The notes: generated by a model from the letters alone, not told the origin. 21,048 nt of DNA from JBAVQS01 sp049694275 (GCA_049694275.1 JBAVQS010000045.1:1-21048), one strand, 5' to 3'; counted from the first letter of the stretch, positions 6,863 to 13,931 are shown. Numbers and translations are program-made.

Positions 6863-7339
6863 TCAATAAACGTCCACCGTGCCAACGACAGGGTACACCG
6901 TGGTCGCATCCTGGTTCAGCCACCCTCCCATCGCGGCATTTCGGCCTCCCTGCGCCTCGGCTGCAGTCCAGGTGAGTTCGATGGTCTTTGATTCGCCCGG
7001 TTTCCATTCGAGGTGATGCGAGACTTTGTCCGGGTTCTGTGCAGACCAGGTGAGCAAGACCTCTTTACTTAGCGCATCCTGAACAATTATGCCCATTACC
7101 GGGCGATCAGTCGTTTCAAAGACTACGGTCTGGTTGCCCCGGTTGATAACCGTGAATGACATATGAACCGTATCTCCTACGATGACTTTGGAACGATCGG
7201 CGTGAAAGCGCAACCTTACATCGTTTACAGATGTGCTGACACTCATTCCCTCGTCAAATAAGGGAGAGCAGGCAGCGAGCAGGAGTAGCAAAAATGGCAA
7301 TGCAGCGATCAACCCATAGGTCTGTTTTGTCCATCGCAA
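6863..7339 (-). CDS. BsuPI-like lipoprotein, paralogue A
   Basis: This predicted secreted lipoprotein is about 158 residues long. A hydrophobic signal segment ends in the lipobox LLAAC (C24 from the chosen start). The mature part carries VHMSFTVINRG, VFETTDRPVM, LTWSAQNPDKV and HLEWKPGESKTIELTW, the pattern of the BsuPI-like intracellular proteinase inhibitor fold: a beta-sandwich with a conserved W-S and a PGE turn. It closely resembles the two upstream neighbours. No ATG stands near the signal peptide. A TTG at 7339 gives a normal signal length and was chosen; an open extension runs back to 7540 into the preceding gene. The function is unknown, and these domains often occur in surface proteins. 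Confidence 0.7.
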   Translation of the reverse strand: MRWTKQTYGLIAALPFLLLLLAACSPLFDEGMSVSTSVNDVRLRFHADRSKVIVGDTVHMSFTVINRGNQTVVFETTDRPVMGIIVQDALSKEVLLTWSAQNPDKVSHHLEWKPGESKTIELTWTAAEAQGGRNAAMGGWLNQDATTVYPVVGTVDVY

Positions 7340-7421
7340 CTTGATCTTTTTAACCGGATTCTCCAGAGAGAATTGGCGGCAAAGAGATAGGCTTCTTTTC
7401 AAGAAGTGTAGCCCCCAGTCA

Positions 7422-7922
7422 TTAACGTACAAGAATAAAACCACTTGCACCCGCCAGAACACTCGAATCACCGTTAAGCAATCCTTCGCCAAACACGTCA
7501 CGGTATAGCTGCGCGCTTGTAGCAGTCCAGTCCATTTCAATTGTTTTCGTTTCGCCCGGCTGCCATTCTAGATAATGCGATATTTGATCAGGATGCTGTG
7601 CTGCCCAAGATAGCAGGAGCTTATCGCTAACTCCCTCCACAACTTGCAAATCCATTACCGGACGATCAATGGTTTTAATAACGACCGGCTGTTTGCCCCA
7701 ATTATCGATACTAAAGCGCAAGTGGATCGTTTCCCCTGCATGTAGCCGAGATCGGCTGGCAGCGGTGTGCAGGCCAAGTGTACTATACCCAGCCTCGTAG
7801 CTAACTCCTGTATCAATAATGGGATCACAAGCGGTTAGCACCAGAAGAAAAACGGTTGCCAGAGCAATCGCGGCTCTCGCCGGTCTACCATTCTTCATGC
7901 TGCCCAACACCCTTCCGTTCAT
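7422..7922 (-). CDS. BsuPI-like lipoprotein, paralogue B
   Basis: This 166-residue lipoprotein has a signal segment ending in LVLTAC (C32), followed by an acidic spacer and a BsuPI-like domain with IHLRFSIDNWG, DRPVMDLQV, LSWAAQHPDQI and YLEWQPGETKTIEMDW. The start overlaps the stop of the preceding paralogue by four bases (ATGA), which shows translational coupling and supports ATG 7922 over an internal ATG at 7898. It is the most divergent of the three paralogues at the C-terminus, which ends in ASGFILVR instead of the DVY type. The gene is visibly lower in G+C than the flanking EamA and ABC genes. The function is unknown. Confidence 0.78.
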   Translation of the reverse strand: MNGRVLGSMKNGRPARAAIALATVFLLVLTACDPIIDTGVSYEAGYSTLGLHTAASRSRLHAGETIHLRFSIDNWGKQPVVIKTIDRPVMDLQVVEGVSDKLLLSWAAQHPDQISHYLEWQPGETKTIEMDWTATSAQLYRDVFGEGLLNGDSSVLAGASGFILVR

Positions 7923-8422
7923 GGCCCATAGTAAACGTCAATGAGTCCACCGACTGCACTCAGTGTTGTTGATCCTTGGTTCAGCAACCCGGCACCAGAG
8001 ACGTTACGAGTTGCCTGCTCGCGTGTAGCAGTCCAGTCCATCTCGATGGTTTTTATTTCGCCGGGTTTCCATTCGAGATGGTGCGCTACCTTCTCCGGAT
8101 ACTGGGCAGACCAAGAGACCAGAATATCTTTGCTGATCCCGTCCTGAATGCTAATGTCCATGACTGGCCCGTCCCGGCTCTCGATAACCACCGGCTGAAA
8201 GCCCTGATTCCACACAATGAACTTCATGTGGACTGTTTCACCGGCCTGGACACTCCCGCGGTCTGTCTCAAATCGAAGCAACATCTCATTGTAAGAGGAT
8301 GTTGCATATATACTCCCCTTTGTCAAGCCGCATGCAGTCTGCATCAGCAATAATACGAGAGATGAGAGAAAGACGAGGAGAGAGACCGGGCGAGGCCGGG
8401 GGCTAGATGCAAAGTGAAACAT
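7919..8422 (-). CDS. BsuPI-like lipoprotein, paralogue C
   Basis: This 167-residue lipoprotein has an N-terminal signal with lipobox MQTAC (C31). The BsuPI-like domain has VHMKFIVWNQG, DGPVMDISIQD, VSWSAQYPEKV and HLEWKPGEIKTIEMDW. It ends with GGLIDVYYGP, close to the DVY ending of paralogue A. The start at 8422 has an AAAGGATG ribosome site 5 bases upstream and lies 15 bases after the stop of an EamA fragment. It is the first of a run of three related lipoprotein genes (C, B, A), probably from tandem duplication. The likely location is anchored to the outer face of the membrane. The partner or ligand is unknown. Confidence 0.8.
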   Translation of the reverse strand: MFHFASSPRPRPVSLLVFLSSLVLLLMQTACGLTKGSIYATSSYNEMLLRFETDRGSVQAGETVHMKFIVWNQGFQPVVIESRDGPVMDISIQDGISKDILVSWSAQYPEKVAHHLEWKPGEIKTIEMDWTATREQATRNVSGAGLLNQGSTTLSAVGGLIDVYYGP

Positions 8423-8437
8423 GTTGGCATCCTTTTT

Positions 8438-8653
8438 TCATGACGGTTCTTCTACCTGCGCCTCGACCCGCGTTCGCTCTGCGGCCGGCCGCGGCGAGCG
8501 ATTGACGAGCCAGACGCCGAGAATGATAATGACGCCACCGATAGCCGACATGGCCGAGGCGACCACGAGCATGATGAGCGACTCGATATACAAAAAGACG
8601 CCAACCTGTGACGCGGGTGTGGCATTGAGTGCGTCGAACCAGAAGATATGGTC
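8438..8653 (-). pseudogene. Decayed 3' fragment of the EamA transporter gene, 8 codons deleted
   Basis: The minus-strand reading gives DHIFWFDALNATPAS, then VGVFLYIESLIMLVVA, SAIGGVIIILGVWLVN and a stop. This aligns with the C-terminus of the intact EamA protein at 9444-10379 but lacks about eight residues around FILAERVT. Only two membrane helices remain. Homology ends abruptly near 8655, at the same codon (the IFW motif) as in the other fragment at 6594-6725, so both copies share one breakpoint. The open frame can be extended to an ATG at 8701, but that part overlaps the upstream lipoprotein gene and is not EamA-like. Confidence 0.75.
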
Positions 8654-8676
8654 AGCTTGCCTATTACCCAAGAGCA

Positions 8677-9144
8677 TTACGGTCCGAGCGCTCCGACACA
8701 ATTTTGCACTTGAACAAGAACAAACGGTATCGTAGGAAAATCTTCGAACTTTAAGCTATCAATGAACGGCGCAGTCACTTGAAGGTTATCGCAGCACTGG
8801 ACAGTCCAGTCTATCTCAAGCGTTCTGGACTGCCCTGATTTCAATTCCAATTTTGTCAGTTCTGACGTTAGCGGTTTCCCATCGGACCAATTCGTGGTCC
8901 TACCTCCTGTTCGCACTATGAGATCAAAGATAGGTCTGTCCTTTAAGTCCACCGTGAACGTCTCCGAGCTATGATTGGTCGCAGTGGCGCGCAGCTTGAC
9001 AATCTCACCAGGCTGTACGCAATCGCTGCTGGCCCATAGTTCTACTCCTACTTCACCCGCTGAACGTGTATCGGTTACTGGCTTTGCGGCGTGGCATCCG
9101 ACGAACAAAAACAGAATGAGGAGTGAAAGAAAGATATAACGCAT
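8677..9144 (-). CDS. Lipoprotein D, divergent member of the BsuPI-like group
   Basis: This is a 155-residue predicted lipoprotein. MRYIFLSLLILFLFVGC carries the signal peptide and lipobox (C17). The mature part has VKLRATATNHSSETFTV, DRPIFDLIVR, LELKSGQSRTLEIDW and a paired CC before the C-terminal strands. The order of strands and the D-R-P and E-I-D-W positions match paralogues A-C, but identity is low. Four cysteines in the mature part suggest disulfides. AGGAGGG precedes the ATG by 5 bases, so the start is secure. The gene follows a BNR remnant by 9 bases and is followed directly by an EamA fragment. The function is unknown. Confidence 0.75.
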   Translation of the reverse strand: MRYIFLSLLILFLFVGCHAAKPVTDTRSAGEVGVELWASSDCVQPGEIVKLRATATNHSSETFTVDLKDRPIFDLIVRTGGRTTNWSDGKPLTSELTKLELKSGQSRTLEIDWTVQCCDNLQVTAPFIDSLKFEDFPTIPFVLVQVQNCVGALGP

Positions 9145-9153
9145 CTTTCCCTC

Positions 9154-9303
9154 CTACTTGACGACAACGGAGATCGTGCTCGTCCAGCCGAGGACACACT
9201 CGGTCCATGTGCGGCCGCCATCATGAGAAATCATCACACCGCCATGATTCGCATCGCCATTGTTGTTTGCCGCAGCCAACCTCAAGGCCCAATCGGCCCC
9301 GGG
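9154..9303 (-). pseudogene. C-terminal remnant of a BNR-repeat (sialidase-like propeller) protein
   Basis: A minus-strand frame without a start codon reads GADWALRLAAANNNGDANHG, then GVMISHDGGRTWTECVLGW and a stop at 9154-9156. S-H-D-G-G-R-T-W is a good BNR/Asp-box motif (S-x-D-x-G-x-T-W), found in beta-propeller proteins such as sialidases and YCF48-like factors. Only about 48 convincing residues remain; upstream, the frame loses its protein-like character by about 9305 and hits a stop near 9367. I see no other gene in 9145-9443, only this remnant and the hairpin at 9409. Confidence 0.4.
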
Positions 9304-9408
9304 CAAGGCGCAACGAAGAGCCGAGCGGCGATACGAGGAACAAGATAAAGGGGAATAGTCAAAATGGGGTCAAAGAGAGGTCCGGGGGCTGTGTCAATCG
9401 AGGGTACG

Positions 9409-9443
9409 AACCCGAAGGGTCTGCGAGACCCTTCGGGTTTCTT
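9409..9443. terminator. Strong hairpin next to the EamA stop, terminator-like
   Basis: Arms 9409-9422 and 9426-9439 form a perfect 14-bp stem (AACCCGAAGGGTCT and its complement) with a three-base loop. It begins five bases past the stop of the minus-strand EamA gene, so it probably ends that transcript. The T-rich tail (TTTCTTCT), however, is on the plus-strand side, while the minus-strand exit is only GTTCGTACC. It may act in both directions or mainly against plus-strand transcription. Confidence 0.6.
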
Positions 9444-10379
9444 CTATGACGGCTCTTCCGCCTGCGCCTGCGCGAGGGAGCGTTCAGACGGCCGCGTGGA
9501 ACGATTGACGAGCCAGACGCCGAGGATGATGATGACGCCGCCGATGGCCGAGGCGATGGTCACGCGCTCGGCGAGGATGAAGGCGGCGACGACGAGCGTG
9601 ATGAGCGGCTCGATATACAAAAAGACGCCGACCCGCGAGGCGGGCAGCCCCTTGAGCGCGTCATACCAAAAGATATAGGCCAGCCCCGAGCAGAAAATCC
9701 CCAGGAAGGCGATGGCAAGCCAGCCGTTCGCGTCCAGCCGCGCCAGCTCCCCCAGCCCCGGCCCGGTGAAAAAGAGGACCGAGTTGAGCAGCCAGCCGAT
9801 GAGCATGAGATAGAACATCATCAGCGCGGCGGGATAGCGGTTGAGCCCGCGGCGCGAAATGACGGTAAAGACGGCCCAGTTGACCGAGCTGACGACGATG
9901 AGCAGGTCGCCCGGCTCGCCAAACCGGCCGAGCGCGAGCGTGCCGAGGTCGCCGTGCGAGACGACGAGCAGAACGCCGGCCGCGGCCAGCGCAATCCCGC
10001 CGATGCGGACGAGATCGAGGCGCTCGTGCAAAAAGAGCGCGCTCAGGATGGCGATAAAGACCGGCGTGGTGGCGACAATCCACGCGGTCGTCGTCGCCTG
10101 CGCGGTGACGAGCCCGTTCACCTGGAGCCACTGGTGAAAGGTGATGGCGAGAAACCCGAGGAGCGCGAAATAGGGAAGGTCCCGCAGGGGGAGCCGCTGG
10201 AACTGTTTGCGCTGGAGGACCGCCGCGCCGAGGATGAGGACGCCGATGCCAAAGCGGAGCCAGATGATGCTGTAGGGCGAGACCTCGCGCACGGCAATTT
10301 TTGTGGCGATGAACGAAGCGCCCCAAAAGATGACGGCGAGCGTCACCTCGACGAGCGGCAGATAGCGGGTGCGGGACAT
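9444..10379 (-). CDS. EamA/DMT-family drug/metabolite transporter
   Basis: This 311-residue membrane protein has ten predicted helices in two EamA repeats. The first begins with VIFWGASFIATKIAVREVSP and the second ends with SAIGGVIIILGVWLVN. The F-W-G-x-x-F motif in the first helix and P-L-x-T-L-V in the second repeat are typical of the RhaT/EamA group, which exports metabolites or amino acids through the inner membrane. The substrate is unknown. The start at 10379 gives the normal N-terminus. No ribosome site is present, but a TACAAT box ends eight bases upstream, so the message may be leaderless. Two truncated copies of its 3' end lie downstream at 8438 and 6594. Confidence 0.9.
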   Translation of the reverse strand: MSRTRYLPLVEVTLAVIFWGASFIATKIAVREVSPYSIIWLRFGIGVLILGAAVLQRKQFQRLPLRDLPYFALLGFLAITFHQWLQVNGLVTAQATTTAWIVATTPVFIAILSALFLHERLDLVRIGGIALAAAGVLLVVSHGDLGTLALGRFGEPGDLLIVVSSVNWAVFTVISRRGLNRYPAALMMFYLMLIGWLLNSVLFFTGPGLGELARLDANGWLAIAFLGIFCSGLAYIFWYDALKGLPASRVGVFLYIEPLITLVVAAFILAERVTIASAIGGVIIILGVWLVNRSTRPSERSLAQAQAEEPS

Positions 10380-10386
10380 GGCGCAT

Positions 10387-10392
10387 ATTGTA
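10387..10392 (-). promoter_or_regulatory. Putative -10 box giving a leaderless EamA message
   Basis: On the minus strand TACAAT (10392 to 10387) lies seven bases before the EamA ATG, so transcription would start at or beside the start codon. No clear -35 box is seen. A similar TGTTACAAT context occurs on the plus strand upstream of the lipoprotein at 14030. Confidence 0.35.
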
Positions 10393-10405
10393 ACATGGTT
10401 TGTCT

Positions 10406-10434
10406 TTGACGCGCCTCGATAGCGGTGCTATCAT
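10406..10434 (+). promoter_or_regulatory. Putative promoter of the two-gene ABC exporter operon
   Basis: TTGACG at 10406-10411 and TATCAT at 10429-10434 are 17 bases apart. Transcription would start near 10441, leaving a leader of about 28 bases with a GGAGGGGG ribosome site before the ATG at 10469. The same TATCAT -10 form recurs at 17819. Confidence 0.55.
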
Positions 10435-10468
10435 CTTTGAGATCAGGGATTGGGTGCGGAGGGGGCGT

Positions 10469-11380
10469 ATGGATTTTGCTATCGAGACCAATGGGCTGTC
10501 GAAATTGTACGGCCCGGTGCGCGCCGTCGAGGCGGTCAGCCTGCGCGTCAAGCCGGGGGAGATTTACGGCTTTATCGGATTGAACGGGGCGGGCAAGACG
10601 ACCACCATCCGCGCGCTACTGGGGATGATTCGCCCGAGCGCAGGGTCGGTCCGGGTGCTGGGGGAGGCGGTGGGCCCCAACGGGCGCGGGCCGTGGGGGC
10701 GAGTCGGCCACATGGTCGAGGCGCCGGCCGCCTATCCGGAATTGACGGTGCGCGAAAACCTGGAGATTGCCCGCCGCCTGCACGCCCTCGCGGACCCGGA
10801 CGCGACCGGCCGGGTGATCGAGCGCCTGGGACTTGCCGCGTATGCGAACCGGAAAGCGGGCGTCCTTTCGACCGGTAATCTCCAACGCCTGGGGCTGGCG
10901 CGCGCCCTCCTGCACGCGCCCGAACTGCTCATCCTCGACGAGCCGGCCAACGGGCTCGACCCGGCGGGCGTGGTCGAGATTCGCGAGCTCCTGGCGAGCC
11001 TTGCCCACGCGCAGGGGGTGACCGTGTTCATGTCGAGCCACATCCTCACCGAGGTGGACCGGCTGGCGACGCGCATCGGCATCATCCACAAGGGGCATTT
11101 GATCAAAGAGCTCGACGCCGAACAGCTCGAAGCGCTGCGGTCGCACCGGCTGGAGGTCATCACGCGCGACCTGGACGCCGCACAGCACGCGCTGGCGGGC
11201 GCCGGCTATGCGGTCAAGCTGAACCAGGGCCGGCTCATCCTGACCGAGCCCCGCGCCCTCGCCGCGCCGGAGGAGGTGGCCGCCCTGCTGGTCCATGCGG
11301 GCGCGCCCCCCTCGCGGCTCGCGGTGGAGCAAGAGGACCTCGAAGCCTATTTCCTGCGCCTGACGGGGGAAAAACTATGA
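10469..11380 (+). CDS. ABC transporter ATP-binding protein (BcrA/CcmA-type)
   Basis: This is a 303-residue ATPase. Walker A is GLNGAGKTT at residues 37-45, Walker B LLILDEP at 153-159, and the H-loop histidine is H191 in MSSHILTEVD. The signature is LSTGNLQR (133-140) instead of LSGGQ, a variant helix start also met in the drug/antibiotic-type ABC-2 group. The C-terminal 90 residues form the extra domain usual in BcrA-like ATPases. The ATG at 10469 was chosen because GGAGGGGG precedes it and an upstream in-frame ATG at 10400 lies before the predicted promoter. It overlaps the permease gene by four bases (ATGA), so the two form one exporter, two copies of each in the membrane complex. Confidence 0.92.
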   Translation: MDFAIETNGLSKLYGPVRAVEAVSLRVKPGEIYGFIGLNGAGKTTTIRALLGMIRPSAGSVRVLGEAVGPNGRGPWGRVGHMVEAPAAYPELTVRENLEIARRLHALADPDATGRVIERLGLAAYANRKAGVLSTGNLQRLGLARALLHAPELLILDEPANGLDPAGVVEIRELLASLAHAQGVTVFMSSHILTEVDRLATRIGIIHKGHLIKELDAEQLEALRSHRLEVITRDLDAAQHALAGAGYAVKLNQGRLILTEPRALAAPEEVAALLVHAGAPPSRLAVEQEDLEAYFLRLTGEKL

Positions 11381-12165
11381 GCGCTTTTCTTGCGGCGTTG
11401 TGGGCGGAGGCGCTCAAGGCGCGCCGTTCCAAAATATCTCTGCTGACGGCCGTGGGCTTTATGCTCCTCCCCCTGGCGGGCGGGCTGTTTATGGTGATCT
11501 TGAAAAATCCCGAGCAAGCGCGGGCGATGGGCCTGATCAGCGCCAAGGCCCAACTCACCGTCGGCGTGGCCGATTGGCCGGCCTTGATGAATGTACTGGC
11601 GCAGGGGATCGCGGCCGCGGGCGCCATCCTGTTTGCGCTGATTACGGCCTGGGTCTTTGGCCGCGAGTTTTCCGACCATACCGCCAAAGAGCTTTTGGCC
11701 CTGCCCACGCCGCGCTGGGTCATCGTCGCCGCCAAGTTTGTATTGACGGCGCTGTGGAACCTCGCGCTCACCCTGCTGGTGTTCGGGGTGGGGCTGGGCG
11801 TGGGCGCGGCGGTGAATATTCCAGGGTGGTCCTCTGCGCTGGTCTGGACTTCCTTCTGGACCGTGCTGGTCACGGCGCTCCTGACTTTTATGCTCCTGCC
11901 GTTTGCCGCGCTGTTCGCCAGCCTGGGACGCGGCTATCTGTCCCCGATGGGATGGACGATTCTGGCGTTGGCGCTGGCCAACGTCGTCAGCGTGCTCGGC
12001 TGGGGCGACTGGTTCCCGTGGGCTGTGCCCATCCTGGTAAGCGGGATGGTTAAGGCGCACGCCGAGCAGGTCGGACTGCACAGCTATCTCGTGGTCCTGC
12101 TCGCGTTTTTCGTCGGAAGCGCTTTGACCTTTGCGTGGTGGCAGCGCGCCGACCAGACCCGGTAA
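11377..12165 (+). CDS. ABC-2-type permease subunit
   Basis: This 262-residue integral membrane protein has six hydrophobic segments, the usual count for the ABC-2 family. The first helix follows the amphipathic start AALWAEALKARRSKISLLTA, and the GREFSDHTAKELLALPTPR loop is the conserved cytoplasmic coupling segment (family pattern G-x-E-F-x-x-x-T-x-x-x-L-L). It pairs with the ATPase encoded just before it. The exporter's substrate is unknown; relatives move antibiotics, lipids or peptides. The end, AWWQRADQTR, is echoed by a decayed copy at 12905-12950, beyond the toxin-antitoxin genes. Confidence 0.9.
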   Translation: MSAFLAALWAEALKARRSKISLLTAVGFMLLPLAGGLFMVILKNPEQARAMGLISAKAQLTVGVADWPALMNVLAQGIAAAGAILFALITAWVFGREFSDHTAKELLALPTPRWVIVAAKFVLTALWNLALTLLVFGVGLGVGAAVNIPGWSSALVWTSFWTVLVTALLTFMLLPFAALFASLGRGYLSPMGWTILALALANVVSVLGWGDWFPWAVPILVSGMVKAHAEQVGLHSYLVVLLAFFVGSALTFAWWQRADQTR

Positions 12166-12190
12166 TCGTTGGGCAAACCGGCGATTCGGT

Positions 12191-12218
12191 GTTATACTTT
12201 TTGCCAGTAAAGTATAAC
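12191..12218 (+). promoter_or_regulatory. vapBC promoter with 10-bp inverted-repeat operator
   Basis: GTTATACTTT (12191-12200) and AAAGTATAAC (12209-12218) are exact reverse complements around eight bases. The left arm holds TATACT (12193-12198), a good -10 box, with a weak TTGGGC -35 at 12169 spaced by 18. AbrB-type antitoxins usually repress their own promoter through such sites, so this is the likely VapB(C) operator. A GGAGGTG ribosome site follows at 12220. Confidence 0.65.
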
Positions 12219-12233
12219 GCGGAGGTGACGCGG

Positions 12234-12494
12234 ATGACGACGGCAACCATCTCGGAAAAGGGGTGGATCGTGATTCCGGCGGAGATGCGGCGGAAATACG
12301 ACCTGCGGCCCGGCGCGCAGGTGATGCTCGTGGACTATGGCGGGGTGCTGGCGATCGTGCCCGCGCTGCAATCGCCGGTGCAGGATTCGGCCGGGCTGGT
12401 CAAGGGGGGGCGCTCGTTGACCGCGGCGCTCAAGGAGGAGCGCGCCCGCGAGCAGGCGCGCCATGAAGCGCGGGGGCGACGCGGTGACCGCTAG
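12234..12494 (+). CDS. vapB: VapB-like antitoxin, AbrB/MazE swapped-hairpin fold
   Basis: This 86-residue antitoxin starts with the AbrB/SpoVT DNA-binding barrel: ATISEKGWIVIPAEMRRKY, then LRPGAQVMLVDYGGVLAIVP. The C-terminal half is charged and probably unstructured until bound to the toxin (SAGLVKGGRSLTAALKEERA). Family antitoxins neutralise a PIN-domain toxin and repress their own operon as dimers. The start at 12234 is supported by GGAGGTG 7 bases upstream and by the palindromic operator before it. The reading frame overlaps the toxin gene by 11 or 32 bases, depending on the toxin start. Confidence 0.88.
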   Translation: MTTATISEKGWIVIPAEMRRKYDLRPGAQVMLVDYGGVLAIVPALQSPVQDSAGLVKGGRSLTAALKEERAREQARHEARGRRGDR

Positions 12495-12888
12495 CACATC
12501 CCGGTACGTGCTCGATAGTTTCGCGCTGCTGGCGCATTTGCAGGACGAGCCGGGCGCGGCGCGCGTGCGGGCGGTGCTGGAAGCAGGAGCGCAAGCGCGA
12601 GCCGAGCTCTATCTCTCGGTCGTGAATTTTGGCGAGGTCATCTATATCATCGAGCGCGAAAAGGGGTTGCCGGCGGCGCAGCGGGTGATCGCGGCGGTGG
12701 ACCAACTGCCGCTTACGGTAGTCGAGGCGGACCGCGCACTGACCCTGGCCGCGGCGCATCTCAAGGTGCAGCATCCCATCGCGTATGCGGATGCCTTTGC
12801 GGCGGCGCTGGCGCAGAGCCGGGATGCGATTCTCTTGACCGGCGATCCGGAGATGAAGGCAGTACAAGCGCAGGTGCGCGTCGAGTGA
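12463..12888 (+). CDS. vapC: VapC-like PIN-domain toxin
   Basis: This 141-residue PIN-domain ribonuclease has the four acidic residues expected at the Mg2+ site: D18 in YVLDSFALL, E58 in NFGEVIY, D110 in YADAFAAALA and D128 in TGDPEM. VapC toxins cut tRNA or rRNA when the antitoxin is lost. Two starts are possible: ATG 12463, inside vapB, or GTG 12484, which leaves an 11-base overlap and puts the domain closer to the N-terminus. The first is listed and the second is about as likely. The pair sits between the ABC exporter and the sulfotransferase gene and may be a recent insertion. Confidence 0.88.
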   Translation: MKRGGDAVTASTSRYVLDSFALLAHLQDEPGAARVRAVLEAGAQARAELYLSVVNFGEVIYIIEREKGLPAAQRVIAAVDQLPLTVVEADRALTLAAAHLKVQHPIAYADAFAAALAQSRDAILLTGDPEMKAVQAQVRVE

Positions 12889-12904
12889 CTGCCGCAAAAA
12901 TGAG

Positions 12905-12950
12905 GGGCGCGGCGACCCTGGCGTGGTGACAGCGCCGGCCAGACGCGATG
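12905..12950 (+). repeat. Decayed copy of the ABC permease 3' end flanking vapBC
   Basis: The stretch GCGTGGTGACAGCGC and the following CCAGAC segment align with GCGTGGTGGCAGCGC and CCAGAC in the permease end at 12121-12165, with one base lost and about a quarter of positions changed over some 44 bases. In the permease this codes for AWWQRADQTR; here the frame is broken. vapBC is therefore bracketed by direct copies of the same end. Confidence 0.5.
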
Positions 12951-13931
12951 AATGAGGACTGGACGGGGTGGGTCCCCTTTGGAATTCGATGGGAAGCATC
13001 GAACCCGGTGATCGACTGGTGCGATCCGGGCGCACGGCGCTTGACCGAGCCCTTTTTCGACCAGGCGATCAGCCCGTCACCGCAAAACGCAGAACCCCGA
13101 CGGCCGTACCGGGTCACCTCGATTGAGATGCTCGACCACCTCCAGGCGATCCGCCCCGGCCTGCCACCGAACGGCCTGATCCTGCACATGGGGCGTTGTG
13201 GCTCGACCCTCATCGCCCGGATGCTAGCCGCAAGCCCGGAGAATATCGTCATCTCGGAGGCCAATATTCTGGATTCCATCCTGCGCGCCGCGCGCCGCCA
13301 GCCGGGAATGAGTCAAGAGCTCGCGATCCGCTTGCTGCGCGGGGTCGTGGGGGCGCTCGGCCAGCGCCGAACGGGGAGCGAAAAGCACGCGGTCATCAAA
13401 TTCACCAGCCGGAGCATCCTCGACCTGCCGCTAATTCACCGCGCCTGGCCGGAGGCGCCCTGGATTTTTGTGTATCGAGACCCGTTAGAGGTGCTTGTCG
13501 CTCATGTCGGGCGCGCCGGGGCTGCGCTTCCGCCCGGCCTCGCCGAGGCGGGGCTGATTGACACGGACCCCGCGGCGGCGCGGGGAATGCCGCCGACCGA
13601 GTTCTGGGCGCGCGTGCTGGCGAGCCGCTGCGCCGCGGCCTGGGAATTCCGCGACGAGGGCCGATCGCTTTTGGTGAATTACGCGCAACTGCCGCAGTTT
13701 GTCTGGGAATCGCTGCCCGGCTTGTTCCGCATGTCCTGCGCGCCGGACGATGTCGAGCGCATGCAAGCCACGGCCCGCTTCAACGCCAAGGACCCGTCAA
13801 GAATTTTTACTGAGGACGGCGAGGTCAAGCGACAGGCCGCCACGGCGGAAATGCGCGCCCTCGTCGATCAGCTCGTCATGCCCCATTATCAACGCCTGGA
13901 AGAGCGCCGCCGGGCGACCCCGGAATTGTAA
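12948..13931 (+). CDS. Sulfotransferase-family P-loop protein
   Basis: This 327-residue protein carries the PAPS-binding features of cytosolic/bacterial sulfotransferases: the 5'-phosphosulfate loop HMGRCGSTLI at residues 80-89 (family pattern P/H-x-x-G-T/C-S-T) and the 3'-phosphate region FVYRDPLEVLVAHV at 174-187. There is no signal peptide or membrane segment, so it is likely cytoplasmic. The acceptor is unknown. The start at 12948 has no good ribosome site and lies in the repeat-derived stretch, so a later start is possible, but the sequence from WTGWVPFGIRW onward already looks protein-like. A 3' neighbour on the same strand begins 98 bases downstream with its own -10-like box. Confidence 0.82.
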   Translation: MNEDWTGWVPFGIRWEASNPVIDWCDPGARRLTEPFFDQAISPSPQNAEPRRPYRVTSIEMLDHLQAIRPGLPPNGLILHMGRCGSTLIARMLAASPENIVISEANILDSILRAARRQPGMSQELAIRLLRGVVGALGQRRTGSEKHAVIKFTSRSILDLPLIHRAWPEAPWIFVYRDPLEVLVAHVGRAGAALPPGLAEAGLIDTDPAAARGMPPTEFWARVLASRCAAAWEFRDEGRSLLVNYAQLPQFVWESLPGLFRMSCAPDDVERMQATARFNAKDPSRIFTEDGEVKRQAATAEMRALVDQLVMPHYQRLEERRRATPEL

